Shown here: in pieces, positions 9,201-17,533 of the stretch
Position numbering within the stretch: the first letter of the stretch is position 1
How the letters are laid out: every line of letters begins with the position of its first letter
DNA from: Leisingera sp. ANG-M1
Lineage (GTDB): Bacteria > Pseudomonadota > Alphaproteobacteria > Rhodobacterales > Rhodobacteraceae
Direction: 5' to 3'
Assembly (NCBI RefSeq): GCF_000813745.1
Contig: NZ_JWLC01000020.1
Span: 1-64,000 of the forward strand
DNA: 64,000 nt
Made by a program: the position numbers and the translations under genes
The notes under the pieces: generated by a model
The model's input: the letters and a program-made list of their open reading frames with translations, nothing else
What the model was told of the DNA's origin: nothing
The model's database searches: none

Positions 9201-9332
9201 TTCTTCGTGTCTATGGCAATCACCATCATGGGCGGCCTGGCCTTTGCCACCGTGCTGACCCTGGTGGCGGCGCCGGTCTTCTACCTGATCTTCTTCCGCC
9301 GGGTGGAGAAACGGGAACTGGCCCTGGCCTGA
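6291..9332 (+). CDS. RND efflux transporter permease (AcrB-like)
   Basis: A 1013-residue pump of normal length for the family. It has 12 predicted membrane helices in two halves, each preceded by a large periplasmic loop. The helix-4 motif GMLVDNAIVVAEGM carries the proton-relay Asp, though the classical double Asp is Asp-Asn here, and the helix-10 region has the Lys in LSGMLIKNGIVLVEEID. It forms an operon with the adaptor gene just upstream and is followed by a strong terminator. No outer-membrane factor is present, so it would borrow a TolC elsewhere. The exported compound cannot be inferred. Confidence 0.92.
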   Translation: MDIARGSINRPLYTWIIMLAALLGGIWGFLNLGRLEDPAFTIKSAVIATQYPGANSEQVAREVSEPLESAIQKMGEVKLITSINQPGFSLIEVEMQDTYDGTELPAIWTKLRAEIRDAAAGLPEGVSQPMVNDGFGDVFGLFYAVTAEGYTDAEKHELATFLRRELLTVDGVADVEIAGLPQEAIFVEPKMAVAVNQNIPIDAINNALATANSVRSAGSLDAGPAETRLSAPEGSDSVSEIQGLTIGSQGEVVNVIDMADVHRGRITNPDLIIRFDGVEAFTLGIAGLATENIVEVGHNVDAKLAALDSQIPYGVDLKPIYQQHVVVEQASNDFLVNLAMSVSIVVVVLALFMGWRAAVVVGSTLLLTVVGTLFFMNMFSIEMERISLGALIIAMGMLVDNAIVVAEGMQISMLRGKTSREAAHDAASKTQVPLLGATVIGIMAFAGIGLSPDSSGEFLFSLFAVIAISLLLSWLLALTATPLLGHYFFKQGKGGDKDAYDGILFRTYGAILRASLKLRWLVVAALIGVTVACFAGFGLVKQQFFPNSNTPLFFVHYKLPQGTSIHTTSDHMQVFENWLAERDDVVSVASFVGQGATRFMLTYSAEKPNPSYGHLIIRTENLEAIPPLQADLEAFGQAQFPEGEFRTKRLVFGPGGGDPIQVRFSGPDPRVLRELGEEAKQRLAAASPDILIPRHDWREQEAVLKPVYATDRAQTAGVTRENIADALQFSTDGLQMGVFRERDRLIPIVVRRAPEEGYNIYDQVVFSSSAGKFVPLEQMIDGVDVEIENTLVHRRDRLPTLTVGADIPPDLTAATVFAEIQETIEAMEIPPGYIMEWGGEHESSGDANESLGKQLPVTLLIMVLISVLLFNAIRQPVIIWLLVPMSVNGVVIGLLGTGFPFTFTALLGLLSLSGMLIKNGIVLVEEIDLVRETGKPLREAIVEASVSRLRPVMLAAVTTILGMAPLLTDAFFVSMAITIMGGLAFATVLTLVAAPVFYLIFFRRVEKRELALA

Positions 9333-9354
9333 GGCCAGCTGCCGAAACACTTGC

Positions 9355-9386
9355 AAAAGCCCCGGCAAACCCGCCGGGGCTTTTTC
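9355..9386. terminator. bidirectional rho-independent terminator
   Basis: A stem of AAGCCCCGGC and GCCGGGGCTT closes a short AAACC-type loop, with As on the left and a T tract on the right. It separates the rightward RND operon from the leftward LysR gene, whose stop codon begins at 9389, and can serve both. Confidence 0.85.
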
Positions 9387-10277
9387 TTATCCGCCCTGCC
9401 CCGCAGCGTGCTGGCAGATGCGAGTGATAAACGCCTGCACGGTCTGCACCCGCGCGATGCTGCTGGTGTCCGGATGGCTCAGCAGCCACAGCCCGGCCTT
9501 GGACTGCAGCTGTCCGGGCAGCAGCTCCACCAGATCCGGATGCGCCCGCCCCAGATAATGCGGGAAAGGCGCGATGCCCAATCCGCTTTTGACCGCCTCA
9601 AGCTGGGCAAAAATGCTGTCGGTGCTCAGCGCCACATTGCAGCGGCCCGCAATCTCCGCGAACTCCCGGCATTGCACCGTCTGCGCCAGATCCCCTGAGG
9701 CAGCGATGATGTTGTGCCCCTCCAGATCCGCAACCGAGTCAAAGCCCCCGATCTCATCCAGATACAGATGCGAGGCATAGATCCCGAAACTCACCTCGCC
9801 CAGATTGCGGCCCACCAGCCGCTCCTGTTTCGGAGAGCCGATGCGTACCGCAATATCCGCCTCGCGGTTCAGCAGGTTCACCTTGCCGGTGGACAGCAGC
9901 AGCTTGACCCGCAGCTCGGGATGCAGATTGTGCAGTTCGCGCAGCTGCGGCGCCAGCAGGGTCTGGCCCAGTCCGCTGGGCGCCGCCACTGTGACCGTGC
10001 CCGCAAGCTGGCCGTCGCTGCCGGAAATGGCATCGCAGATCTGCAGCACCTGATTTTCCATCTGCTCGGCCCGGCGCAGGATCAGGCTGCCGCAGCTGGT
10101 CAGCTGAACGCCTGAGATGGAACGGTCGAACAGCGTTGCCGACAGCGCCGTTTCCAGCTCGCGCAGCTTGCGCCCCACCGTGGCCGGGCTTTCTGCCAGC
10201 TGCCCCGCCGCCCCGGCAATACTGCCCGCGCGCGCCACCGCCAGGAAGATACGGAACAGATCCCAATTCTGGGTCAT
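9387..10277 (-). CDS. LysR-family transcriptional regulator
   Basis: A 296-residue protein. The N-terminal winged helix (DLFRIFLAVARAGSIAGAAGQL then SPATVGRKLRELETALSATLFDR) is typical of LysR, and a periplasmic-binding-like effector domain follows from about residue 90. The start at 10277 (MTQNWDLF) fits the usual spacing of the family; an earlier in-frame ATG exists at 10325. It lies convergent with the RND operon and divergent from the RTX gene, so it may control either. The usual target is the divergent neighbour, here the RTX gene about 300 bp away, which is inference. Confidence 0.85.
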   Translation of the reverse strand: MTQNWDLFRIFLAVARAGSIAGAAGQLAESPATVGRKLRELETALSATLFDRSISGVQLTSCGSLILRRAEQMENQVLQICDAISGSDGQLAGTVTVAAPSGLGQTLLAPQLRELHNLHPELRVKLLLSTGKVNLLNREADIAVRIGSPKQERLVGRNLGEVSFGIYASHLYLDEIGGFDSVADLEGHNIIAASGDLAQTVQCREFAEIAGRCNVALSTDSIFAQLEAVKSGLGIAPFPHYLGRAHPDLVELLPGQLQSKAGLWLLSHPDTSSIARVQTVQAFITRICQHAAGQGG

Positions 10278-10575
10278 CACGGGGGCGGGCCTCAGGCCCC
10301 GGACTGTCTGCATTGCGCCGGACACTCATCAGAGAACAACAGGAATGCGTCTCCAGCTAATTCCTAGCCCATTGTAATACCAGTCAAATTTACTTGTGCT
10401 GCCGTGAGCTCAAAAAAAATCCGCCGCCTTTCAACGGTTTATGTGAAAATTTCCCATTTCCTCAAAATGACGCGCCGCGCTTCAAATCTGATGCGTTGAG
10501 TTTCCCCAGCCCCTCCACAGGTCAGTCGCGACCGCGCGCAAACGGAGCAGCGCCGGCACAACTGGAGGAAAGACA
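10278..10575. promoter_or_regulatory. intergenic control region of the RTX operon
   Basis: About 300 bases without a gene between the divergent LysR and RTX genes. The middle (about 10360-10470) is AT-rich with A-tracts, suitable for promoters in both directions. TGGAGGAAAG just before the ATG at 10576 is a strong ribosome binding site. I could not identify a convincing LysR box by eye. Confidence 0.4.
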
Positions 10576-13500
10576 ATGACAGAACAGAACAGCATGGGCC
10601 CGATCACAGGGACAGCAGGCCCCGACCTTCTTACCGGGACAAACGGCAGCGATGCGCTGCAGGGCCTTGGCGGCAATGACACCCTGGTGGGCGGCCTTGG
10701 CAAAGACACACTGGACGGCGGTGCCGGGTCCGACACCGCAGGCTTTCGCGACATCGACGTGCCGGTCGAAGCCGATTTGGCAGCTGGCACCGCAACGCGC
10801 GAGACCGGCTTTGCCATCGTGTCCGAGGACCAGCCGCTGGCCTCGCTGACCACCGCCCAGACCCCGGCGGAGCTGGTAGCGCAAGCCGCGGCCGGCAATC
10901 TCTACTATAACATCCACACCAGCGACTTCCCCGGCGGCGAGATCCGCGGCCAGCTGCTGGTAGACAGCGACACAACCGACAACGGCATCCGCACGCTGAC
11001 GCTGATCGCAGCACTGGACAGCGCCCAGGAGCCCGGCGGCGCCAGCGACTCCCAGGCCACCGGCGAAGGCCGGGTGGTGATCGTGGTTGACGGCGATGAC
11101 GTCACCTACAGTTCCGAACTTCAGGTCACCGGCCTGGCGGTTTCCGATCTGCTGCCGGTGGCGGGCGTCAGCGCCATCCACCTGCATAATGCGCCTGCCG
11201 GTCAGAACGGCCCGGTCATCACCGACATCGTGCAGGATGCCGGCGGCGATGCAAACGGCCTCAACCCCGGCACGGAAGACGGCAATGTCTTTGACGAGGT
11301 GGCGGAAACCGACACCCTGATCAGCATCGAAAACCTGGATGGCTCCGATGACGGCGACCGGCTGCTGGGCGACCGGGACGCCAATGTGCTGAACGGCAAC
11401 GGCGGCGATGACCTTATTCGCGGCCGCCGCGGCAATGACGAGCTGAACGGCGGCGAAGGCAACGACGACCTCCGCGGCAACCGCGGTGCCGACACTCTCG
11501 ACGGCGGCGCCGGCGATGACGAATTGCGCGGCGGCCGGGGCAGCGACCAGCTGGGGGGCGGCAGCGGCAACGACCTGCTGCTTGGCGGCGCTGGCAACGA
11601 TATCCTCAGCGGCGGCGGCGGCCGCGACACCATCGACGGCGGCGCAGGCATTGACACCAACTCCTTTGCCAACATCAACCAGGGCGCCGCAGACGCCTCG
11701 ATCGCCGGTGTCACCGTGGTGCTGAACGCCGACGGCTCCGGCACCGCGTCCTACAATGGCGGCGGCGGCAATGGCCCGCTGATTGAGGAAGAGTTCACCG
11801 GAATCGAAAACATCACCGGCTCGTCCAACAACGATGACATCCGGGCGCTGGGAGCAGCTCCGAATGCCATCGACGGCGGTGACGGCGACGACTTCATCGC
11901 AGGCGGCGGCGGTACCGACTTCCTGACCGGCGGCGAAGGCACCGACACCAACAGCTTCATCAACATCGGTGCCGAAGTGGTGGCCGACCTCGGCTCCGGC
12001 AGCGCCTCTTACCAGCCCAATGAAACAACCACCGTGTTCGAAAACTTCAGCGGGTTCGAAAACCTCGACGGCTCGGCCAACAATGACCAGCTGTTCGGCG
12101 ACGGCAGCGCCAATACCCTCACCGGCAACGAGGGCAACGACCTGCTGGTCGGCCGCGGCGGCAATGACGTGCTGGAAGGCGGCGCAGGCAACGATATCCT
12201 GCGCGGCGGCGGCGGCGCCGACACCACCGACGGCGGCGAAGGCATCGACACGGCGGACTTCCAGGACATCGGCGCCGCGGTAATTGCCGACCTGAACACA
12301 GGGACCGCTGTTTACCAGGGCCCGAACGGCGCCGTGGCAGACACGCTCCGCAGCATCGAGAACCTGACCGGCTCCTCCAACGACGACATCCTCGTGGGCG
12401 ACGCGGGCGATAACCTGCTGGCTGGCGGCGCAGGCGCCGACACCATCAACGGCGGCGCAGGCAATGACGTGATCCGCGGCGATGCCATCGGCGACGGCGA
12501 GGCAATCACCGTCACCGTAACCAACACCCTGGACGAAGGCGGCACCTTCCTGACCCCGGTCTGGTTCGGCTTCCACGACGGCGAGAACTTCGACCTCTGG
12601 ACCGATGGCGAGGCCGCCAGCGGCGGGCTGGAACGCATCGCCGAGGACGGCAGCGTCGAGGGCATCGCGGCCGAATTCAACCGGCAGGTGGCAGGCGGCG
12701 GCGTCGATGCCACCCTCATCGGCGCCAATGGTGCGCCGGGGCCGATCGACCCGGGCGAAACCGCCAGCTTCACCCTTAATGTGAACGCCGATCAGGTCGG
12801 CCGCGGCTTCTTCACCTGGGCCACCATGATCATCCCCTCCAACGACGCCTTCCTGGCCTCGCCGGATGATGCGCTGCAGGACTTCATCTTTGACGCCGAC
12901 GGCAACTTTGCCGGCCCGCTGGTGATTGAACGCTTCGGCAGCGATGTGCTGGATGCCGGCACCGAGGTGAACACCGAAGAGGGCGCTGCCTTCCTCAACC
13001 AGACCGCCCGCGACCAGGGCACCGCCGAGAACGGCGTGGTCCGCCAGCACGAGGGCTTCAACGGCTCCGAAGGGCTGCCGGATGGCACCCCGGTCAACAT
13101 CCTCGGCGGCACTACCGCGGCGGGCACCATCGTTGACCCGGTGGAAGGCGACTTCACCCGCAATGGCGGGGAAGAGCAGCTGTTGCGTATCGTGGTCGAT
13201 CTGGCCGAGGGCGGCAATGACGTGCTGTCCGGCGGTGATGGGAACGACCTCATCGACGGCGGCCGCGGCAACGACCTGCTGCGCGGCCAGCGCGGCAGCG
13301 ACACCCTGGAAGGCGGCGACGGCAATGACCTCCTGCTGGGCGGCGGCGGCCGCGACCTGGCCGAAGGCGGCGCGGGCAATGACCGCCTCGACGGCGGCCG
13401 CGGAAGCGACACGCTGGACGGCGGCGCGGGCAACGACCGTCTCGACGGCGGCCGCGGAAGCGACACGCTGGACGGCGGCACCGGCAACGACCGTCTCGAA

Positions 13501-13755
13501 GGCGGCCGCGGCGCCGACACCTTCGTCTTCAACGAGGGCTTCGGAGACGACGTGATCACCGATTTCAACGCCTTTGCGCGCGGCGAGACCGTGGACCTGA
13601 CCGGCGGCGATTTCGGCTTTGCCAGCTTTGACGACCTGTCCGGCTCCATCAGCCAGGACGGCAGCAACGCGGTGATCGACTTGGGCAGCGACGGCACGAT
13701 CACCCTTCTGGGCGTGCAGGCCGCCGACCTGAACGAGGACAACATCCTCATCTAA
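10576..13755 (+). CDS. secreted RTX protein with CHRD and spondin-like domains
   Basis: A 1059-residue acidic protein without an N-terminal signal peptide, as expected for type I secretion. In order: a first RTX block (residues 20-55), a CHRD-like domain (about 80-235, with NLYYNIHTSDFPGGEIRGQL and AIHLHNAPAG), several nonapeptide blocks GGxGxDxLxGG (about 260-360, 430-460, 495-545, 600-635), a spondin_N-like domain (about 640-860, starting TVTNTLDEGGTFLTPVWFGF), a long C-terminal RTX block (880-990) and an aliphatic C-terminus that would carry the secretion signal. The RTX repeats bind calcium outside the cell. It is followed directly by its exporter genes. It is probably an adhesin or matrix protein; no catalytic motif was seen. 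Confidence 0.85.
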   Translation: MTEQNSMGPITGTAGPDLLTGTNGSDALQGLGGNDTLVGGLGKDTLDGGAGSDTAGFRDIDVPVEADLAAGTATRETGFAIVSEDQPLASLTTAQTPAELVAQAAAGNLYYNIHTSDFPGGEIRGQLLVDSDTTDNGIRTLTLIAALDSAQEPGGASDSQATGEGRVVIVVDGDDVTYSSELQVTGLAVSDLLPVAGVSAIHLHNAPAGQNGPVITDIVQDAGGDANGLNPGTEDGNVFDEVAETDTLISIENLDGSDDGDRLLGDRDANVLNGNGGDDLIRGRRGNDELNGGEGNDDLRGNRGADTLDGGAGDDELRGGRGSDQLGGGSGNDLLLGGAGNDILSGGGGRDTIDGGAGIDTNSFANINQGAADASIAGVTVVLNADGSGTASYNGGGGNGPLIEEEFTGIENITGSSNNDDIRALGAAPNAIDGGDGDDFIAGGGGTDFLTGGEGTDTNSFINIGAEVVADLGSGSASYQPNETTTVFENFSGFENLDGSANNDQLFGDGSANTLTGNEGNDLLVGRGGNDVLEGGAGNDILRGGGGADTTDGGEGIDTADFQDIGAAVIADLNTGTAVYQGPNGAVADTLRSIENLTGSSNDDILVGDAGDNLLAGGAGADTINGGAGNDVIRGDAIGDGEAITVTVTNTLDEGGTFLTPVWFGFHDGENFDLWTDGEAASGGLERIAEDGSVEGIAAEFNRQVAGGGVDATLIGANGAPGPIDPGETASFTLNVNADQVGRGFFTWATMIIPSNDAFLASPDDALQDFIFDADGNFAGPLVIERFGSDVLDAGTEVNTEEGAAFLNQTARDQGTAENGVVRQHEGFNGSEGLPDGTPVNILGGTTAAGTIVDPVEGDFTRNGGEEQLLRIVVDLAEGGNDVLSGGDGNDLIDGGRGNDLLRGQRGSDTLEGGDGNDLLLGGGGRDLAEGGAGNDRLDGGRGSDTLDGGAGNDRLDGGRGSDTLDGGTGNDRLEGGRGADTFVFNEGFGDDVITDFNAFARGETVDLTGGDFGFASFDDLSGSISQDGSNAVIDLGSDGTITLLGVQAADLNEDNILI
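13381..13500 (+). repeat. 54-bp tandem repeat inside the RTX gene
   Basis: Units beginning GACCGYCTCGACGGCGGCC start at 13381, 13435 and 13489. The first two are nearly identical over 54 bases and the third is partial. Each unit encodes two RTX nonapeptides, so copy number can change without a frameshift. This is the kind of region where slippage or assembly collapse occurs. Confidence 0.8.
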
Positions 13756-13762
13756 ACCAGCC

Positions 13763-13792
13763 GGCTGCGGCAGTCACTCTACCGCCGCAGCC
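13763..13792 (+). terminator. stem-loop between RTX gene and exporter genes
   Basis: GGCTGCGG and CCGCAGCC form an 8-bp stem around a 14-base loop, followed by a pyrimidine-rich tract. It may act as a partial terminator or stabilise the RTX message, which would let the abundant substrate be made in excess over the ABC exporter encoded downstream. Confidence 0.5.
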
Positions 13793-13835
13793 TCCCCGTT
13801 TACCTTTTTACTCCCGCTGCAGAGAAAGGCCGCAG

Positions 13836-15560
13836 ATGCCCCCGCAAACCGCATCCCGCCCCGAACTGAGGCACGCCTTCCTGCGCTGCCTGCCGGCCCT
13901 GGCCGCCACCGGCGGCTTCAGCCTGATCATCAACCTGACAATGCTGACCGGCCCGGTCTACATGATCCTGGTCTACGACCGCGCCCTGCCCAGCGGCAGC
14001 GTGCCAACCCTGATCGGCCTATCGGTGCTGATGATCGGCCTCTACGCCGTCTTCGGCCTGCTGTCCCAGGTCCGCGCCCGGCTGCTGGTGCGCATCGGCA
14101 ACCGGATTGCCAATCTGCTGCAGGCCCGTGTCTTCTCAGCCCAATTGCAGCAGACCGCCCGCCAGGGCGGCACCAAGGGCCAGGACGCCCTGCGCGATCT
14201 CGCCACCCTGCGCGAATTCATCGGCGGCCCCACACCTGCGGTGCTGTTCGATGCCCCCTGGACCCCGGTCTACCTCGGCTTCGCCTGGCTGCTGCACCCC
14301 TGGCTCGGCTATGCTGGGCTGGCTGGCGTGCTGGTCCTGCTGCTTGCAGCGCTCCTGAACAACGCGCTGGTGCAGCGCGGCGCCCGGCAAACCGCGCCGG
14401 ACCAGGCCCGCGCCGCCCGCATGATGGCCGACATCACCCGCAATCACGAAGTGATCGGCGCCATGAAGATGGGCCGCGACCTTTATGCCCGCTGGAGCAG
14501 CCTGCAAAACCAGGCCATGGTCCGGCAAAGCCGCACCAGCGACCTGACTTCCGACCTCTCCGCCCTGTCCCGCACCCTGCGGCTGCTGCTGCAATCCGCG
14601 GTGCTTGGGCTGGGCGCCTACCTGGCCATCGGCGGCGACCTCAGCGCAGGGTCGATCATCGCCGCCTCGGTGCTGACCGGCCGCGCGCTGGCCCCGGCCG
14701 AGCAGGCGATTTCCGGCTGGCGCCACTGCGTCGCCGCCCGCGGCGCGCAGCAGCGGCTGGAGACCCTGCTGGCCGCAAACCCCGAGGCCGCCAGCAGCAT
14801 CCGGCTGCCGCAGCCCAAGGGCGCCATCGAGCTTAAAAACGTCTTTGCCGCCGCTCCCGGCCAGACCCAGCCGGTTCTTAAGAACGTCAGCCTGTCGCTG
14901 CAGCCGGGCGAAGTGCTGGCGGTGATCGGCCCCAGCGGCTCGGGCAAATCGACCCTGGCACGGGTGATCGCCGGCGCCTGGCCCGCGATGCGAGGAGATG
15001 TGCGCCTCGACCGCGCTGCCATCGCCTATTGGAACGCAGTGCAGCTGCAAAGCGCCATCGGCTACCTGCCCCAGTCGGTAGAGCTGTTCGACGGCAGCCT
15101 GCGCGAAAACATCGCGCGTTTCCACGCGGATGCCAAGGACGAGGACATCATCGCCGCAGCCGCAGCAGCCAACGCCCACGATCTGATCCTCAGCCTGCCC
15201 CAGGCCTACGCCACCCCCTTGGGCGAAGGCGGCAATGCGCTGTCCGGCGGCGAGCGCCAGCGCATCGGCCTCGCCCGTGCGCTCTACGGCAGCCCCGCAG
15301 TTGTGGTTCTGGATGAGCCGAACTCAAACCTCGATGCCGCAGGCATGACCGCTCTGAACATGTCCCTCCAGCACCTGAAAGCCTCCGGCAAAACCGTGAT
15401 CCTGATCGCCCACCGCCAGAACGCATTGGCACTGGCCGACAAGGTGCTGGTGCTCGACAAAGGCCAGGTATCGGCCTTCGGCCCGCGCGAGGATGTGCTC
15501 AACACCTATTCGAAAAACCGCGCCGCCATGACCCGCAAGAAGGAGCAGGAAAATGCCTGA
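13836..15560 (+). CDS. type I secretion ABC transporter (PrtD/HlyB-like)
   Basis: A 574-residue fused exporter: a six-helix membrane domain (residues about 15-300) and one ABC domain. Walker A is GPSGSGKSTL, the signature is LSGGERQRIGLARAL, Walker B is VVVLDEPNSNLD and the H-loop is LIAHR. There is no N-terminal C39 peptidase or C39-like extension, as in PrtD-type exporters of RTX proteins. It overlaps the adaptor gene by 8 bases. Together they would export the RTX protein encoded just upstream through an outer-membrane TolC-type channel not present in the window. Confidence 0.92.
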   Translation: MPPQTASRPELRHAFLRCLPALAATGGFSLIINLTMLTGPVYMILVYDRALPSGSVPTLIGLSVLMIGLYAVFGLLSQVRARLLVRIGNRIANLLQARVFSAQLQQTARQGGTKGQDALRDLATLREFIGGPTPAVLFDAPWTPVYLGFAWLLHPWLGYAGLAGVLVLLLAALLNNALVQRGARQTAPDQARAARMMADITRNHEVIGAMKMGRDLYARWSSLQNQAMVRQSRTSDLTSDLSALSRTLRLLLQSAVLGLGAYLAIGGDLSAGSIIAASVLTGRALAPAEQAISGWRHCVAARGAQQRLETLLAANPEAASSIRLPQPKGAIELKNVFAAAPGQTQPVLKNVSLSLQPGEVLAVIGPSGSGKSTLARVIAGAWPAMRGDVRLDRAAIAYWNAVQLQSAIGYLPQSVELFDGSLRENIARFHADAKDEDIIAAAAAANAHDLILSLPQAYATPLGEGGNALSGGERQRIGLARALYGSPAVVVLDEPNSNLDAAGMTALNMSLQHLKASGKTVILIAHRQNALALADKVLVLDKGQVSAFGPREDVLNTYSKNRAAMTRKKEQENA

Positions 15561-16851
15561 TACCGCACCTGAGCCCACCGGCAGCACCCGCGGCTGGACC
15601 CTGTTCGGCCTGGCGGTCAGCACCGCCATGCTGGGCGGCCTTCTGGCCTGGAGCCTCAGCACCCGCATCGACGGCGCGGTGATCGCGCCCGGGACCGTCG
15701 GCCTGCAAACCAGCCGCCAGGTGATCCAGCATCTGGAAGGCGGCATCCTTGCGGGAATCAGGGTCCGGGAGAACCAGCAGGTTGCCGCGGGCCAAGTGCT
15801 GGCCGAACTCGACACCACCCAGGACCAGGCAGAACTGAACGCGGCCAACAGCCAATTTGCCAGCCTGACCCTCCGCCAGGCCCGCCTCAAGGCCGAACGG
15901 GCCCAGTCCGGAACACCGGATTTTTCCGTTCCGCTGCCGCCGGTGGCCGGAACCGCGGACATCCTCGCCGCCGAGACCGGCCTGTTTGAAAAACGCACCG
16001 CCTCGGCCCGGGCGGAAACCGCGCTGCTGCAGGCCCGCCGTGCCGCCCTTGCAGCGCAGATCAGCGGCCTCACCAGCCAGAACCGCGCCCTGCAGGCCGA
16101 CCTCGCCCTGACCCGGGACGAGCTTGCCACCATCGAAACCCTGGAGGCCAAAGGCCTGGTCCCCGTCACCCGCCTGCTGGAGGTGCGCCGCAGCATTCTG
16201 AACCTCGAGGCCGCAATCTCGGGCAACGCCGCCCAGACCGAAAGCCTGCACGCACAGATCGCCGAGGCAGACAGCGAGCTGACCCGCAACACCGCCCGCT
16301 GGCAGGAGGAGATCTCCGTCAGCCTGGCAGAAACCGGCCAGCAGCTGCGCGAGCTGCAGGAGCAGCGCACATCGCTGCAGGACCGGATCCGCCGCAGCCG
16401 CATCACCGCACCGCGCGCGGGCCGCGTCCTCAACCTCGCGTTCCACACCGCCGGCGGCGTCATTGCGCCCGGCCAGCCGCTGCTGGAGATCGTGCCTGTG
16501 CAGGATGAAACCGTCCTTACCGCCAGTATCCGGGTCACCGACATCGACCGGGTGGCCGCCGGCCAGCCCGCGCGGGTGCGTCTGACCGCCTTCAGCGGCA
16601 ACCAAACCCCGGAACTGCACGGCGAGGTGAAAACGCTGTCTGCCGACACGCTGACCGACCCGGCCACAGGCCAGCCTTACTACAGCGCTGAAATCACTGT
16701 CGCCGCCGCGGAATGGCGCCGGCTCGGCGGCCAGCCCCTGGTGCCCGGAATGCCGGCAGACGTGATGATTTCAACCGGTGAACGGCTTGCCGCCACCTAT
16801 CTCACGCGCCCGCTGCAGGACGCGTTCTCAGGTGCCTTCCGGGACGACTGA
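15553..16851 (+). CDS. type I secretion membrane fusion protein (HlyD/PrtE-like)
   Basis: A 432-residue adaptor with one N-terminal transmembrane helix (FGLAVSTAMLGGLLAWSL), a lipoyl-type half (GTVGLQTSRQVIQHLEGGILAGIRVRENQQV, the family hallmark), a long coiled coil from about 90 to 285, and a C-terminal beta domain starting TAPRAGRVLNLAFHTAGGVI. It bridges the inner-membrane ABC exporter and the outer-membrane channel. The gene starts within the end of the ABC gene, so the two are translationally coupled. Confidence 0.9.
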   Translation: MPDTAPEPTGSTRGWTLFGLAVSTAMLGGLLAWSLSTRIDGAVIAPGTVGLQTSRQVIQHLEGGILAGIRVRENQQVAAGQVLAELDTTQDQAELNAANSQFASLTLRQARLKAERAQSGTPDFSVPLPPVAGTADILAAETGLFEKRTASARAETALLQARRAALAAQISGLTSQNRALQADLALTRDELATIETLEAKGLVPVTRLLEVRRSILNLEAAISGNAAQTESLHAQIAEADSELTRNTARWQEEISVSLAETGQQLRELQEQRTSLQDRIRRSRITAPRAGRVLNLAFHTAGGVIAPGQPLLEIVPVQDETVLTASIRVTDIDRVAAGQPARVRLTAFSGNQTPELHGEVKTLSADTLTDPATGQPYYSAEITVAAAEWRRLGGQPLVPGMPADVMISTGERLAATYLTRPLQDAFSGAFRDD

Positions 16852-16872
16852 CCCCGGTTCAGCCGGGCGGCC

Positions 16873-17346
16873 TCAGCCGTCCAGCCGCTTGGCGCGCAGC
16901 AGCGGCTGGTCAAAGTTATACATGACCAGCTGCCCGTCGGCGCCGATATCCATGCGGTTGACCAGACCGATCTGCTGCAGGAATTCGCGCTCCACAATCA
17001 TCGTCTCTTCGTCGCACAGCCCGCCGCCGATATCGAAGGGCGAGAACATCAGATTTTCCACATCCGGCCCGAAGGTTGTGGTGAAGCTCCTGCAAGGGCC
17101 GGAGCCGTACAGCGTGCCATTGTCGAAATCGAACCGCAGTTCCCCAAAGGGCTGCAGATCAATGTCTTTGACCTCCTGAACGATCCAGGCCCCGTCGAAA
17201 TTCTCTGCCGTAAGTGCCGCCATTGAAGCTCCTCCGTCCTGTCCGTTCCTATCGTCAGATGCAAAGACCAAGACGGCAATACCGCCGGCGCAAACCCCCG
17301 CCAGAACCGCAGCAAAGGCGGTGCGGACAGAGGGCAGACCCATCAT
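16873..17346 (-). CDS. META/HslJ-like exported small protein
   Basis: A 157-residue protein with an N-terminal hydrophobic anchor (FAAVLAGVCAGGIAVLVFA) followed by a domain resembling META/HslJ: LRFDFDNGTLYGSGPCRSFTTTFG, then FSPFDIGGGLCDEETMIVEREFL. The two Cys residues sit where META domains often have them. Function in the envelope is unknown; relatives are linked to stress or antibiotic tolerance. The start is uncertain: two adjacent ATGs at 17346 and 17343 place the anchor at the N-terminus, while the open frame runs back to 17469. It is divergent from the giant gene that follows. Confidence 0.6.
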   Translation of the reverse strand: MMGLPSVRTAFAAVLAGVCAGGIAVLVFASDDRNGQDGGASMAALTAENFDGAWIVQEVKDIDLQPFGELRFDFDNGTLYGSGPCRSFTTTFGPDVENLMFSPFDIGGGLCDEETMIVEREFLQQIGLVNRMDIGADGQLVMYNFDQPLLRAKRLDG

Positions 17347-17533
17347 TTGGCGGTACTGGCTGGCCGGAAAGTCATCAGCGTCTCTCCTTGATGCACATGG
17401 GGAGGTAGTCTGCGCAGCCTGCGGGGATTGACAAGAAAAAAATCTTGCCGGAATCCGCCTTCCATGCAACGCTTAAGGGCAGGCGATGCTAACGTACTCG
17501 TTTTAAATAGTTTTTTATCTCAGGAGTTGCCCC

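Noticed and set aside
10522-13050. 842-residue open frame on the minus strand
   Set aside because: It is the antisense shadow of the GC-rich RTX repeats; its composition is a frame artefact of GGxGxD repeats.
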